DNA of 64,000 nucleotides, taken from DATJPR01 sp963843525 (GTDB taxonomy: Bacteria; Bacteroidota; Ignavibacteria; UBA10030; UBA6906). Each line of letters opens with the position of its first letter. The stretch's first letter is position 1. The notes beneath the pieces are model-generated. The model made no database searches, was not told the DNA's origin, and saw only the letters and a list, made by a program, of their open reading frames with translations. The stretch spans positions 248,001 to 312,000 of the forward strand of contig CAWJKM010000004.1 in the NCBI GenBank assembly GCA_963843525.1, read 5' to 3'. A program made the position numbers and the translations under genes. Shown one piece after another: positions 44,658-53,360 of this stretch.

Positions 44658-47291
44658 TTAAATCCAATTCCTTCGCAGCAGGAAGGTTTTTGCCAGCTGA
44701 GTGAGGGTGATATAGCACAGCAGCGTCAGGGAAAGAAGCGGCCAGTACAACGGAGGCAACTCCGTGAAGCCTAGTGACGGCGCGAGCCCCGAATGCGGGA
44801 GCCACAAGCCGATCATGATGATCATGGCCGAAGTGAGGACAAGGGGCACGCTGGGCTTGCTCTGCAAAAACGGTATCTTGTTTGTCCGGATAATATGAAT
44901 AATAAGCGTCTGCGTCATGAGGGACTCGACGAACCAGCCGGTTTGAAACAACGACGATCGCGAGGGGTCCCAACAATGAAAAACATAGAGCATGATAAAA
45001 TATGTTGTGTAATCAAAGATTGAGCTTATCGGGCCAATGAACAGAATGAACCTCCGTATTTCATCCATTGACCAGGGCCGGGGTCTGACAATTTGCTCAG
45101 GGTCAACATTGTCCGTGGGAATGGGAACCTGTGAAAAATCGTACAGGAGGTTGTTGGTGAGCACCTGGATCGGCAGCATGGGCACATAGGGGAGGAATGC
45201 ACTGGCACCCAATACGCTGAACATGTTGCCGAAATTCGAGCTTGCCCCCATGCGCACGTACTTTATAATATTGGCGAATACTTTCCGGCCTTCGAGAACC
45301 CCCTCTTCCAGGACCATCAGACTTTTTTCGAGCAGGATCACATCAGCAGACTCCTTCGCAATGTCGACTGCGGTGTCCACTGAAATCCCAACATCTGCCG
45401 CGCGCAGGGCGGGAGCGTCGTTGATCCCGTCGCCCATGAAACCGACGACATGGCCGTTGGACCGCAGAACCTGTATAATGCGTTGCTTATGAGCGGGGGA
45501 GAGCCTTGCGAAGACCGTCGCTGTACGCGCGGCGGACAGGAGATCTTCGTCGGACATGGCATCGATGTGCGAGCCCAGAACGAGATGCTCCGTCGGCAGG
45601 CCCACGTCGTGGCACACTTTCTTGCTGACGAGATCGTTGTCGCCGGTCAGGATTTTGACGGTGACACCGTGCTTTTGGAGCGCCGCGATGGCAGGGCCCG
45701 CGCTTTCCTTCGGCGGGTCGAGAAAGGCGACATAGCCCCTGAGCACGAGGTCCCGCTCGTCGTCTTTGGAGTACGCGGCGCGGCGTTCGAGATCCTTGTA
45801 GGCCACGGCCAGAACCCGGAAGCCATCAGCGCTTAAACGTTCGTATTCATCGCGGAGGTCCTGGATCAGAACCGGGTCCATCGGAAGGATCTCATCCTCC
45901 AATTCGAACCGCGTGCAACGCTGAAAGATTTCTTCCGGCGCGCCTTTCGTCAGCAGACGATGAATCCCGTCAGGTGTTTCGACGACCACGGACATCATGC
46001 GCCGGGAAAAATCAAAGGGAATCTCATCCACCTTTTTGTGCTGTTCGACGCCATGCTGTTCGTGGATGTCCTGCCGGTGGTCGAGAATGGCGCGGTCAAG
46101 GACATTTTTCAGCCCTGTTTGAAAATGGCTGATCAGATAGGCGTCACGGAGCACCACTTCGTCCTCGTTCCGGACGACGTCGCAGTGACGCTCAAGAATA
46201 ACGTGATCGATCGTCAATGTCCCGGTCTTGTCCGTGCAGAGGACATCCATTGCGCCGAAGTTCTGGATGGAATTCAGTCTCTTTACGATGACCTTCTTCT
46301 TCGACATCAGTATCGCGCCCCGGGAGAGGCTGACCGACACGATCATGGGAAGCATTTCGGGCGTCAAACCGACGGCGACTGCCAGTGCAAAGAAGAACGC
46401 TTCGGCCCAGTTTCCTTTTGTGAAGCCGTTGATGAGAAAAACGAGAGGCACCATGATCGACATAAAGCGAATCATCAGCCACGTGAAACGCTTGACACCC
46501 TTGTCGAAACTGGTCTCGATCTGCTGACCGGTGATGCTCCCGGCCATGCTTCCAAAGTAGGTGCGCCTGCCGGTTGCGACGGCAACGGCCAGCGCAGTGC
46601 CGCTCTCCACGCTCGTGCCAAGGAAGCAGACGTTGGAGAACTCCAAGGGGGAAATGTTCTCCCTGGTCTCCCGGAAGTCAAACTTCTCTATGGGCAGAGA
46701 CTCTCCGGTAAGACTCGCTTGAATGACGAATAAGTCCTTGGAAGAAATCACCCGGAGGTCCGCCGGAATCATATCTCCCGCGGAGAGCTTCACAATATCG
46801 CCGGGGACGATGTCCTTGAGCTGCACTTCCACGGGCTGTCCGTCCCGGATGAGCGTGGCGGTGACTTTGATCATCGCCTTCAGTTGTGCCGCCGCCGTGT
46901 CTGCCCGGGTCTCCTGGATGAATTTGAGCAGAACGCCAAGGACGATCATCAGGCACATTACCGTGCCTGCTCTGGCGTCCCCCGTGATAAACGAGAGGGC
47001 AGCAAGCGCCCCCAGCAGGACAACAAGAGGATTGCGCATGGACATCAGGAGCCGCCAAACCAGGCCGTGCTTCACTTCCTGCGCGACTTCGTTCAAGCCG
47101 TGGACCGCCCTCAGGGAGTCGATTTGAGTTTCGGAGAGACCCAGAGGAGACGCGCCCAGTTTGTGGAAAACGTCGGACACCTCCGCGTGCGCCGCATCAA
47201 TGACGTCGGGCGAGACCTGGATAGTATTGGCGGGTTTCTTGAGAGGGACGGATAACCGGGACACCACAGCGTTCAAATCCGGCGAGGGCAT
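44658..47291 (-). CDS. mgtA: Magnesium-translocating P-type ATPase (MgtA/MgtB)
   Basis: P3B-type ATPase importing Mg2+. Motifs in order: TM pairs in the first 130 residues, the actuator loop with QASLTGES, TM helices with AVGLTPEMLPMIVS, the phosphorylation site DVLCTDKTGTLT, nucleotide-binding domain with KGAPEEIF, the hinge MGDGINDAPALRAADVGISVD, and six C-terminal helices. Length (877 aa) is normal. The upstream region is only 121 bases to the divergent phosphatase gene, too short for a magnesium riboswitch of known type. No mgtC is present. Membrane protein of the inner membrane. Confidence 0.96.
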   Translation of the reverse strand: MPSPDLNAVVSRLSVPLKKPANTIQVSPDVIDAAHAEVSDVFHKLGASPLGLSETQIDSLRAVHGLNEVAQEVKHGLVWRLLMSMRNPLVVLLGALAALSFITGDARAGTVMCLMIVLGVLLKFIQETRADTAAAQLKAMIKVTATLIRDGQPVEVQLKDIVPGDIVKLSAGDMIPADLRVISSKDLFVIQASLTGESLPIEKFDFRETRENISPLEFSNVCFLGTSVESGTALAVAVATGRRTYFGSMAGSITGQQIETSFDKGVKRFTWLMIRFMSIMVPLVFLINGFTKGNWAEAFFFALAVAVGLTPEMLPMIVSVSLSRGAILMSKKKVIVKRLNSIQNFGAMDVLCTDKTGTLTIDHVILERHCDVVRNEDEVVLRDAYLISHFQTGLKNVLDRAILDHRQDIHEQHGVEQHKKVDEIPFDFSRRMMSVVVETPDGIHRLLTKGAPEEIFQRCTRFELEDEILPMDPVLIQDLRDEYERLSADGFRVLAVAYKDLERRAAYSKDDERDLVLRGYVAFLDPPKESAGPAIAALQKHGVTVKILTGDNDLVSKKVCHDVGLPTEHLVLGSHIDAMSDEDLLSAARTATVFARLSPAHKQRIIQVLRSNGHVVGFMGDGINDAPALRAADVGISVDTAVDIAKESADVILLEKSLMVLEEGVLEGRKVFANIIKYVRMGASSNFGNMFSVLGASAFLPYVPMLPIQVLTNNLLYDFSQVPIPTDNVDPEQIVRPRPWSMDEIRRFILFIGPISSIFDYTTYFIMLYVFHCWDPSRSSLFQTGWFVESLMTQTLIIHIIRTNKIPFLQSKPSVPLVLTSAMIIMIGLWLPHSGLAPSLGFTELPPLYWPLLSLTLLCYITLTQLAKTFLLRRNWI

Positions 47292-47457
47292 GAGTCAATT
47301 CCGTTCGAGCATCTGCGCCATGGAACGTGCGTTCCGACGACGAGCAAGATATTGAACAAAAGAGGGGTGAGAAGCAAGTGGACGCGAAATTTGGTTTGCT
47401 TGTTCGGAGATCATGCGATATCTTATTTTAAAAATCAACCAGCCGGGGTCTCGAAAC

Positions 47458-48576
47458 ATGTACGCACCGTCGATCCGGATTATCATAGCCTGCTTTCTTA
47501 CGGCGGCCCTGGGGGCGAGTCCCGCATTCACTTCGCCGATCCGACACGGTCCCTTGCTGGCGCTCGGGGGAGAGTCGACCATGACCGTCGTGTGGACAAC
47601 AAAAAGCCCCGCGAAGGGATCGGTCGCGTACGGACTCACGTCTGAACTGGGTCACCGTCTTGATGACTCGGTCGTCACGTTCATGCATGCAATTGAACTG
47701 AAGAATCTCTCCCCCGGGACTCGATACTTCTACAGGGTAATATCCGAGCACGACTCCTCCACTGTGAATTCCTTCTCAACACTCCCCGGGGAGGGGAAGA
47801 CGCTCACATTTGTCGTCTACGGTGATACAAGGACAGACCATGTCGCCCATACGAGCGTCCTGCGGGCGATGGAGCGATATTCCCCCGGTTTTGTGGTGAA
47901 CACCGGGGATCTCGTCGCATCCAACTCAGAACAGAACTGGGATAACTTCTTTCATGATCTTTGTGATTCAACATCCATCGGCAGGACCGCCCCCTATTAT
48001 GCGACGCCGGGGAACCATGAGTTCGGGGAGATGTTCTACTGGGAAGAAGTTTTGCCTGCAAACAATCCCGACCATACTGAAACGTATTATTCCTTTGATG
48101 CCGGCGGAGTCCATCTGATTTCTGTGAATACAGAGATAGAGTTCGATCCCGGAAGCCCTCAGTACCGGTGGCTGGTGAGCGATCTCAATTCACCGGAGTG
48201 TCAGGCCGCGAAGTTCCGCATTGCCTTCTGGCACCGTCCGCCCTACAGCACCTCCCATCATGGGAGCGACCTCCATGTGCGGTCTGTGCTCTGTCCGCTG
48301 ATGGAAGAACATCGTGTCGACCTCGTGTTTTCCGGTCATGACCACTGCTACGAGCGGTCGAGGCCAATCGGGGGGACGACGTATATCGTCTCGGGAGGTG
48401 GAGGAGCGCCGCTCTATGACTTCGGTGTCGATAGTGCCTGGGTTGCCTACAAGGAGAAAGCCCACCATTTTTGCCTCCTTACCGTTGCGGGGGATTCGCT
48501 GGATGTGCGCATGATCCGTGCGTCGGACGGCGCACTTCGTGATCAACTGGTTCTTACAAAAGGAGTTGTCCGATGA
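47458..48576 (+). CDS. Secreted metallophosphoesterase (purple acid phosphatase-like)
   Basis: A signal peptide (IRIIIACFLTAALGASPAFT in part) precedes an FN3-like domain (about 25-110; LGGESTMTVVWTTKSPAKGS) and a calcineurin-type phosphoesterase domain. Metal ligands are in VVYGDTRTD, VVNTGDLV, TPGNHEF, AFWHRPPYS and FSGHDHCYER, matching purple acid phosphatases. It hydrolyses phosphate mono- or diesters outside the cytoplasm. The frame is open from 47413, but 47458 gives the cleaner signal peptide. Its last codons overlap the thioredoxin gene by four bases (ATGA), so the two are translationally coupled. Confidence 0.9.
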   Translation: MYAPSIRIIIACFLTAALGASPAFTSPIRHGPLLALGGESTMTVVWTTKSPAKGSVAYGLTSELGHRLDDSVVTFMHAIELKNLSPGTRYFYRVISEHDSSTVNSFSTLPGEGKTLTFVVYGDTRTDHVAHTSVLRAMERYSPGFVVNTGDLVASNSEQNWDNFFHDLCDSTSIGRTAPYYATPGNHEFGEMFYWEEVLPANNPDHTETYYSFDAGGVHLISVNTEIEFDPGSPQYRWLVSDLNSPECQAAKFRIAFWHRPPYSTSHHGSDLHVRSVLCPLMEEHRVDLVFSGHDHCYERSRPIGGTTYIVSGGGGAPLYDFGVDSAWVAYKEKAHHFCLLTVAGDSLDVRMIRASDGALRDQLVLTKGVVR

Positions 48577-49388
48577 GTTACGATGTAAAAGACTTTGACC
48601 TCGATGTGGTTCAGAAAAGCCAGTCGGTACCGGTAGTGGTTGATTTCTGGGCGGCGTGGTGTGGCCCGTGCAAAGTCCTGGGCCCTGTGCTGGAACGGTT
48701 GGAGAAGCAATATGAAAACAGATGGGAACTTGCAAAGGTCGACACCGACCAGCACCAGGAAATCGCGCGGGATTTCGGAATCCGGGGCATTCCTCATGTG
48801 AAAATGTTCGTCAAGGGAAAACCCACGGCGGAATTCACCGGGGCGATCCCTGAAGCTGCAGTTGTCCAATGGCTGGGGAAATCGCTCCCGGATCCGATGA
48901 AAAACGAAATCGAGCATGCAGAAATACTCCTGGGCGAGGGGAAGAAGAAGGAAGCGATCGTGCTTTTGCGCGGTATTCTTGACCGCTCTCCGGAGAATTT
49001 CGCAGCCCGTGTTCTTCTTGCGAAAGCACTATTCCCGGACAACCATCAGGAAGCCGCCGACCTGGTCGACGGCATCGAGGCGGATTCCGAGCACTTTCCC
49101 CTCGCGGATGCTATCAGGACGGTGGCGCAACTGGAATCGAAGTTGCAGTCTGCTGCATCACTCGAGGACGCCCCTGTCAAACAGCAATACCTCTCGGCAC
49201 TTGAGGCGCTTTCGAGGAAAGATCTCCCCGCGGCAATCGACGGGTTTATCCGTGTCATCCGGGCTGACAAATCCTATGACAGCGAAGGCGCTCGAAGGGG
49301 ATGTATTGCCCTATTCAGAATCCTGGGCGACGAAGACCCTCTTACGAAGACAAAGCGCCGGGAATTCAGCGGCGCGCTGTTCGTGTAA
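48573..49388 (+). CDS. Thioredoxin-TPR protein (CnoX/YbbN-like)
   Basis: An N-terminal thioredoxin domain has the active site WAAWCGPCK (Cys30 and Cys33) with the cis-Pro in GIPHVKMF, and a C-terminal TPR-like helical domain (about 115-271; AEILLGEGKKKEAIVLLRG and later repeats). This is the layout of CnoX (YbbN), a chaperone-like thioredoxin that protects client proteins from oxidation. CnoX of E. coli has lost the redox Cys pair; here CGPC is intact, so disulfide reduction is likely. The start overlaps the phosphatase stop. No signal peptide is seen, so it is cytoplasmic. Confidence 0.9.
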   Translation: MSYDVKDFDLDVVQKSQSVPVVVDFWAAWCGPCKVLGPVLERLEKQYENRWELAKVDTDQHQEIARDFGIRGIPHVKMFVKGKPTAEFTGAIPEAAVVQWLGKSLPDPMKNEIEHAEILLGEGKKKEAIVLLRGILDRSPENFAARVLLAKALFPDNHQEAADLVDGIEADSEHFPLADAIRTVAQLESKLQSAASLEDAPVKQQYLSALEALSRKDLPAAIDGFIRVIRADKSYDSEGARRGCIALFRILGDEDPLTKTKRREFSGALFV

Positions 49389-49425
49389 CGAGATTTCCTG
49401 ACACACCCGGAGCAAATAAGGCGTC

Positions 49426-50298
49426 ATGGATAAAATCGGTGTGGCACGGTCTTCACTCCTTGCTGCGGTCGGGCTCACAGGGTTCAAACTTCTTGTGGGG
49501 ATTTCGACCGGAAGTCTGGGGATCATTTCGGAAGCGATCCATTCGGGACTTGATCTCGTCGCGGCCCTTTTGACCCTTCTTGCCGTGCGGGTGTCGCAGA
49601 AAGAACCCGATCGGGAGCACCAATTCGGTCATGGGAAATTTGAGAATCTCTCCGCTCTTGCGGAAACGATGCTTCTAGTCGTGACGTGTGTCTGGATCGT
49701 CTACGAGGCGATTCACCGTCTGCGCACCGGTGCCCTGGATATAGAAGTGAATGTCTGGAGCTACACCGTCATCGCCGTCGCAATCGTTGTGGATTTTTCA
49801 CGGAGCCGTGCGCTGTACCGCGCAGCGAAGAAATTCAACAGTCAGGCGCTCGAAGCCGACGCGCTCCACTTTTCCTCCGATATCTTCAGCTCGGCTGTCG
49901 TCCTCCTCGGTCTCGTCTGTTATACCTTCGATCTTAAAGCGGCCGATTCGATTGCGTCGATGATTGTGGCCTTGATCGTACTCGGCGTGAGCTGGAGACT
50001 CGGGAAGCGTTCGATAAGGGTGCTGGTCGACACGGCGCCCGAAGGAGTGTCACGAAACATCGAAAAGCTCCTCCAGGCCTATCCCGACATTGAAAAAGTC
50101 GAGGATTTGCGTGTTCGCTCCTCCGGTGCAGAAATTATCGTAGAGATGACGCTGGAATCCAACCCCGGCCTTTCCTTTGGAGCCGCCCATGATCTGTCGG
50201 ATCGCATAGAACGCGAAATCATGAGCGCCGTCCCGCGGTCACATGTCCACGTCCATATGGAGCCGAGCGGGCACGACAGGGTTATTAAGGCAGAGTGA
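49426..50298 (+). CDS. Cation diffusion facilitator (CDF) transporter
   Basis: Six membrane helices in the first 205 residues with the metal-binding pairs SEAIHSGLD (helix 2) and ADALHFSSD (helix 5), each an HxxxD motif as in zinc and iron exporters. A cytoplasmic C-terminal domain (about 205-290; IEKVEDLRVRSSGAEIIVEM, HVHVHMEP at the end) binds metal and dimerises. It exports Zn2+, Fe2+ or similar by proton antiport. The cysteine desulfurase gene follows with one base between stop and start, which suggests metal or Fe-S homeostasis, but the metal cannot be assigned. Confidence 0.93.
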   Translation: MDKIGVARSSLLAAVGLTGFKLLVGISTGSLGIISEAIHSGLDLVAALLTLLAVRVSQKEPDREHQFGHGKFENLSALAETMLLVVTCVWIVYEAIHRLRTGALDIEVNVWSYTVIAVAIVVDFSRSRALYRAAKKFNSQALEADALHFSSDIFSSAVVLLGLVCYTFDLKAADSIASMIVALIVLGVSWRLGKRSIRVLVDTAPEGVSRNIEKLLQAYPDIEKVEDLRVRSSGAEIIVEMTLESNPGLSFGAAHDLSDRIEREIMSAVPRSHVHVHMEPSGHDRVIKAE

Positions 50299-50299
50299 C

Positions 50300-51463
50300 A
50301 TGCGCCGGATTTACCTCGACCATACTGCGACAACCCCGCTCGACCTGAGGGTGCTGGATGCGATGGTGCCGTTTTTCGGAACAGTGTTTGGCAACGCGTC
50401 CTCCATCCATTCGTTCGGACGCGAAGCGAAATCCGCGCTGGAAGAATCACGATCCTCGATTGCGACCGCCATCGGGGCCGCTCCCAGTGAACTGTTTTTT
50501 GTGAGTGGTGGCACGGAGTCGGATAATCTGGCCATTCTGGGAAGCTGGCGCGCGGCAAGAAAGCGGGGTCGGGAAAGTGTGATTGTCGGAGCGGCCGAGC
50601 ATCACGCCGTCCTCGATACGGCCGGGTCACTTGAAGATGAAGGAGCGGTGGTACGGCTGGCGAAGACCGACAATGGAGGGATGACCTCTTCTGCAGCAGT
50701 ATCGGAGCTCGTTGATTCCCGCACCGCCCTGGTCTCGGTGATGCACGCAAATAATGAAGTCGGGACGATTAACCCGATAACGGAGATTGCCTCGGTCGCC
50801 CATACCCAGGGCGCCCTTATGCACTCCGACGCGGTTCAGACGCTCGGGAAAATCCCCGTCAACGTGGACGCGCTCGGGGTGGACCTCCTCACGGTTTCCG
50901 CGCATAAGCTCTATGGCCCCAAAGGAATCGGAGCCCTCTACATTCGTCGGGGAACGGAAGTGGAGCAAATCATCCATGGCGGGGGGCAGGAGCGTGGTCG
51001 ACGGCCGGGGACAGAAAACGTGGCCCTGGCGGTGGGATTCGCACGGGCCCTAGAAATCGCCGAGGAGAACCGCGAGAGAGAACGTGAGCGCCTGTGCTCC
51101 CTGCGTGATGCACTCCAGCAGGCATTAACATCGCGCTTCCCCTACCTTCTGGTGAACGGCTCCTCAGCCGGTCGACTTCCTCATATCCTGAATATCTCGG
51201 TGGACTCTTCGGTCGCGCGTGTGGAAGGGGAGATGCTTGTCCCGACTCTTGACCTCGAAGGCATCGCTGTCACGAGTGGATCGGCATGTACTTCGGGGAG
51301 CATGCAACCTTCACATGTCCTCCTGGCGATGGGATACGACGAGGCAACTGCCCGGGCGACAGTGAGGTTTTCCCTTGGCAGGGGGAACACGAAAGAAGAC
51401 ATCGTCGAGACCGTCGAACGGGTCAGCCGCGTGCTTGAACGCACCGTCCGCATGATCCAGTAA
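50300..51463 (+). CDS. Cysteine desulfurase (NifS/IscS family)
   Basis: PLP enzyme moving sulfur from cysteine to a persulfide for Fe-S clusters or tRNA thiolation. Motifs: YLDHTATTPLDLRVLDAM at the start (DHTATTP in place of the usual DNAATTP), the pyridoxal Lys in VSAHKLYGPKGIGAL, and the active Cys in SGSACTSGSMQPSHVLLAMG. The Cys loop is the short class I or II type with SACTSGS, as in IscS and NifS. Length (387 aa) is normal. The ATG at 50300 is the only start with the family N-terminus; a longer frame to 50243 overlaps the CDF gene. It lacks an adjacent iscU. Confidence 0.93.
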   Translation: MRRIYLDHTATTPLDLRVLDAMVPFFGTVFGNASSIHSFGREAKSALEESRSSIATAIGAAPSELFFVSGGTESDNLAILGSWRAARKRGRESVIVGAAEHHAVLDTAGSLEDEGAVVRLAKTDNGGMTSSAAVSELVDSRTALVSVMHANNEVGTINPITEIASVAHTQGALMHSDAVQTLGKIPVNVDALGVDLLTVSAHKLYGPKGIGALYIRRGTEVEQIIHGGGQERGRRPGTENVALAVGFARALEIAEENRERERERLCSLRDALQQALTSRFPYLLVNGSSAGRLPHILNISVDSSVARVEGEMLVPTLDLEGIAVTSGSACTSGSMQPSHVLLAMGYDEATARATVRFSLGRGNTKEDIVETVERVSRVLERTVRMIQ

Positions 51464-51528
51464 CACCTCGCCCCCCGCCCTCAAAGTCCCCCCGTCCCCC
51501 AGTCCCTTCTTCTCAACGCTCAACCCGA

Positions 51529-51563
51529 TTGTCACTTGTCAATTGTCAGTTGACAAGTGACAA
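51529..51563. repeat. caattgtca-type perfect hairpin, possible bidirectional terminator
   Basis: ttgtcacttgtcaa (51529-51542) and ttgacaagtgacaa (51550-51563) pair over 14 bp around a seven-base loop that itself contains ttgtca. It lies between two convergent genes and overlaps the last codons of the Ppx/GppA gene, adding a NCHLSTDN-type tail. The unit recurs at 5795-5811. Confidence 0.6.
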
Positions 51564-52510
51564 TTGCTTCTCCCCCTCTCCGCCTCTCGAAGTGCAATTC
51601 CATACCTCACTCCTCTCTCGCTCACGACTACATCGCGGAAACCAAACGCCAGCATCACCTCTTTCAGAATCCACGCGCCGGCCGTAATGACATCCGCTCT
51701 GCCGCTCAGATATGATCCTCGGCGGAGGATATCCGATACAGTCATTCGCCCGAGTTCATCGGCAAGAAATGAAACTTGCGCCAGTGTGAGGACTGCCCCG
51801 CTCACGGCCTCGAGCGAAAATTCCCTCCTGCCCTGGCTCAAGAGGGCGAGGGTGGTGGCCGTTCCGGCGACACCGACGAACCTCGAATTGGGATCGGGTT
51901 TCGGCTGAACGCTCCCGAGGGATTCCCTGATGGCGCTTCGCAACGCATCAAGCTCCTGCCCGGTCGGAGGATCGTGCCTGAGCAGGCGCTCTGTCAACCG
52001 GACAGAACCGATGTTCATGCTGATCGAGCCGTTGACAGCATCCCGGGTCCCGGATGTAATCTCCGTGCTCCCTCCGCCTATATCGACGACGGTTGCATGT
52101 TCTATATTTGTGAGCCCGCTGATTGCGCCCCGGTACGTCCAATAGGCTTCTTCCTCTCCCGCAAGGACTTCGAGGATGAACCCGGTGCGGTAGAGGACCA
52201 TCTCGGCAAATTCCAGTTTGTTCTCCGCATCCCGAACTGCGCTTGTTCCGATAACAACAGTCGAACGGGGGGCGTACCGGGTGACAATATCCCGATATTC
52301 CTCAAGAACCTGGATGACCCGTTCCATGGATGCAGGGTGGAGTCTGCGGGATGCATCAACCCCTCGACCGAGCCGGGGAATCCTTTGCTCGTACACAATT
52401 GGGGTGATGGATCCCTGTAGGGTAACTTCTGCAAGCAGGAGCAAAGCGGTATTCGTCCCAACATCGATGACAGCGACGGTGATCGGGGAGGGGGGTGATT
52501 CAGTGGGCAT
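51539..52510 (-). CDS. Ppx/GppA family phosphatase
   Basis: ASKHA-fold exopolyphosphatase / guanosine pentaphosphate phosphatase. Phosphate-binding loops are VAVIDVGTNTALLLL and TVVDIGGGSTEITSG; ISMNIGSVRLTE and a closing VVVSERGVRYGIAL also match. At 323 aa it is the short two-domain form, without the HD-like domains of long Ppx. Its product acts on polyphosphate or pppGpp in the cytoplasm. It overlaps prmA by 11 bases, so the two genes are coupled. Its last residues (RSNCHLSTDN) are encoded by a palindromic repeat, so they are probably a recent addition. Confidence 0.9.
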   Translation of the reverse strand: MPTESPPSPITVAVIDVGTNTALLLLAEVTLQGSITPIVYEQRIPRLGRGVDASRRLHPASMERVIQVLEEYRDIVTRYAPRSTVVIGTSAVRDAENKLEFAEMVLYRTGFILEVLAGEEEAYWTYRGAISGLTNIEHATVVDIGGGSTEITSGTRDAVNGSISMNIGSVRLTERLLRHDPPTGQELDALRSAIRESLGSVQPKPDPNSRFVGVAGTATTLALLSQGRREFSLEAVSGAVLTLAQVSFLADELGRMTVSDILRRGSYLSGRADVITAGAWILKEVMLAFGFRDVVVSERGVRYGIALREAERGRSNCHLSTDN

Positions 52511-53360
52511 GGCGAATCGCGAACGCAGCCCATTCTTCCGCAGTGCGCTCTTCTTCTACGCGAAGTCCGGCGTATGCTATCGTGGTGCGCATACCGGGTA
52601 GCTCGCTGGTCAATATTCCTGAAAGGAACAACCATCCGTCCGGGTTCGCCCGTGCGGACAGCGCACCGAGCATTTCTTCGAGGACGTTCCTCTGGATGTT
52701 CGCCGCGACGATGTCGAACGAGCCGGCGGGGACGTCGGCCAATTCTCCCCGGTAGATGCGTAATTGTTGACTGACGCCGTTCGCCGCGGCGTTTTCGTTG
52801 GCATTCTCGTACGACCACTCATCGATATCGACTCCAACCGCGATTCGCGCTCCAAGCTTGACCGCGGTAATGGCAAGGATACCGGTGCCGGTGCCTACGT
52901 CAAGCATAGTGCAGCCCTTCTCTATGCGATGCTCCATCATTTCGAGCACGAGACGGGTTGTTTCATGGTGTCCTGTCCCGAATGACATCTTGGGATCGAT
53001 GGTAAGGACGATCTGACCGGTCTTCGCCGTGACGGGATGCCAGCTTGGTGCGATAATAATGCCCGGGGTGACCTGCACCGGTTGAATCGATTCCTCCCAC
53101 TGTGCATTCCAGTTCTGCGCGAGGATTGTCCGGATTTCGATGCGCGGCTTGCGAATGCCTTTTGCCCCGGCATAGGCGGCAAGAGACTCCTGCGTCGATG
53201 CCATTGCTGCATCGCTCCAGCGGGTATGCTTTATGTACGCACGGAGGACATCGCCATCTTCCCAGAATCCTTCGAAGCCCGCTCCGCTCAGGACTGCGAC
53301 CAGTTCGTCCTGCGATGCGCCTTCGGAGAAGACGGAGAGCTCAATCGTGGAGTCACTCAT
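52500..53360 (-). CDS. prmA: Ribosomal protein L11 methyltransferase
   Basis: PrmA methylates lysines and the N-terminus of ribosomal protein L11. An N-terminal substrate-binding domain (about 1-100) precedes a class I SAM methyltransferase domain with the PrmA signature IDPKMSFGTGHHETTRLVLE, motif I LDVGTGTGILAITAVKLGA, the acidic loop VGVDIDEWS and AANIQRNVLEEML in place of the catalytic N-x-x-x motif (ANI). Length (286 aa) is usual. It starts four bases inside the peptidase gene's end and shares an 11-base overlap with the Ppx/GppA gene. Confidence 0.94.
   Translation of the reverse strand: MSDSTIELSVFSEGASQDELVAVLSGAGFEGFWEDGDVLRAYIKHTRWSDAAMASTQESLAAYAGAKGIRKPRIEIRTILAQNWNAQWEESIQPVQVTPGIIIAPSWHPVTAKTGQIVLTIDPKMSFGTGHHETTRLVLEMMEHRIEKGCTMLDVGTGTGILAITAVKLGARIAVGVDIDEWSYENANENAAANGVSQQLRIYRGELADVPAGSFDIVAANIQRNVLEEMLGALSARANPDGWLFLSGILTSELPGMRTTIAYAGLRVEEERTAEEWAAFAIRHAH

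Noticed and set aside
45960..46733. Plus-strand frame of 257 codons
   Set aside because: It is antisense to mgtA, which has all P-type ATPase motifs; the shadow has none.
47292..47457. Magnesium riboswitch before mgtA
   Set aside because: The space to the divergent gene is too short for an M-box, and no conserved stems are visible.
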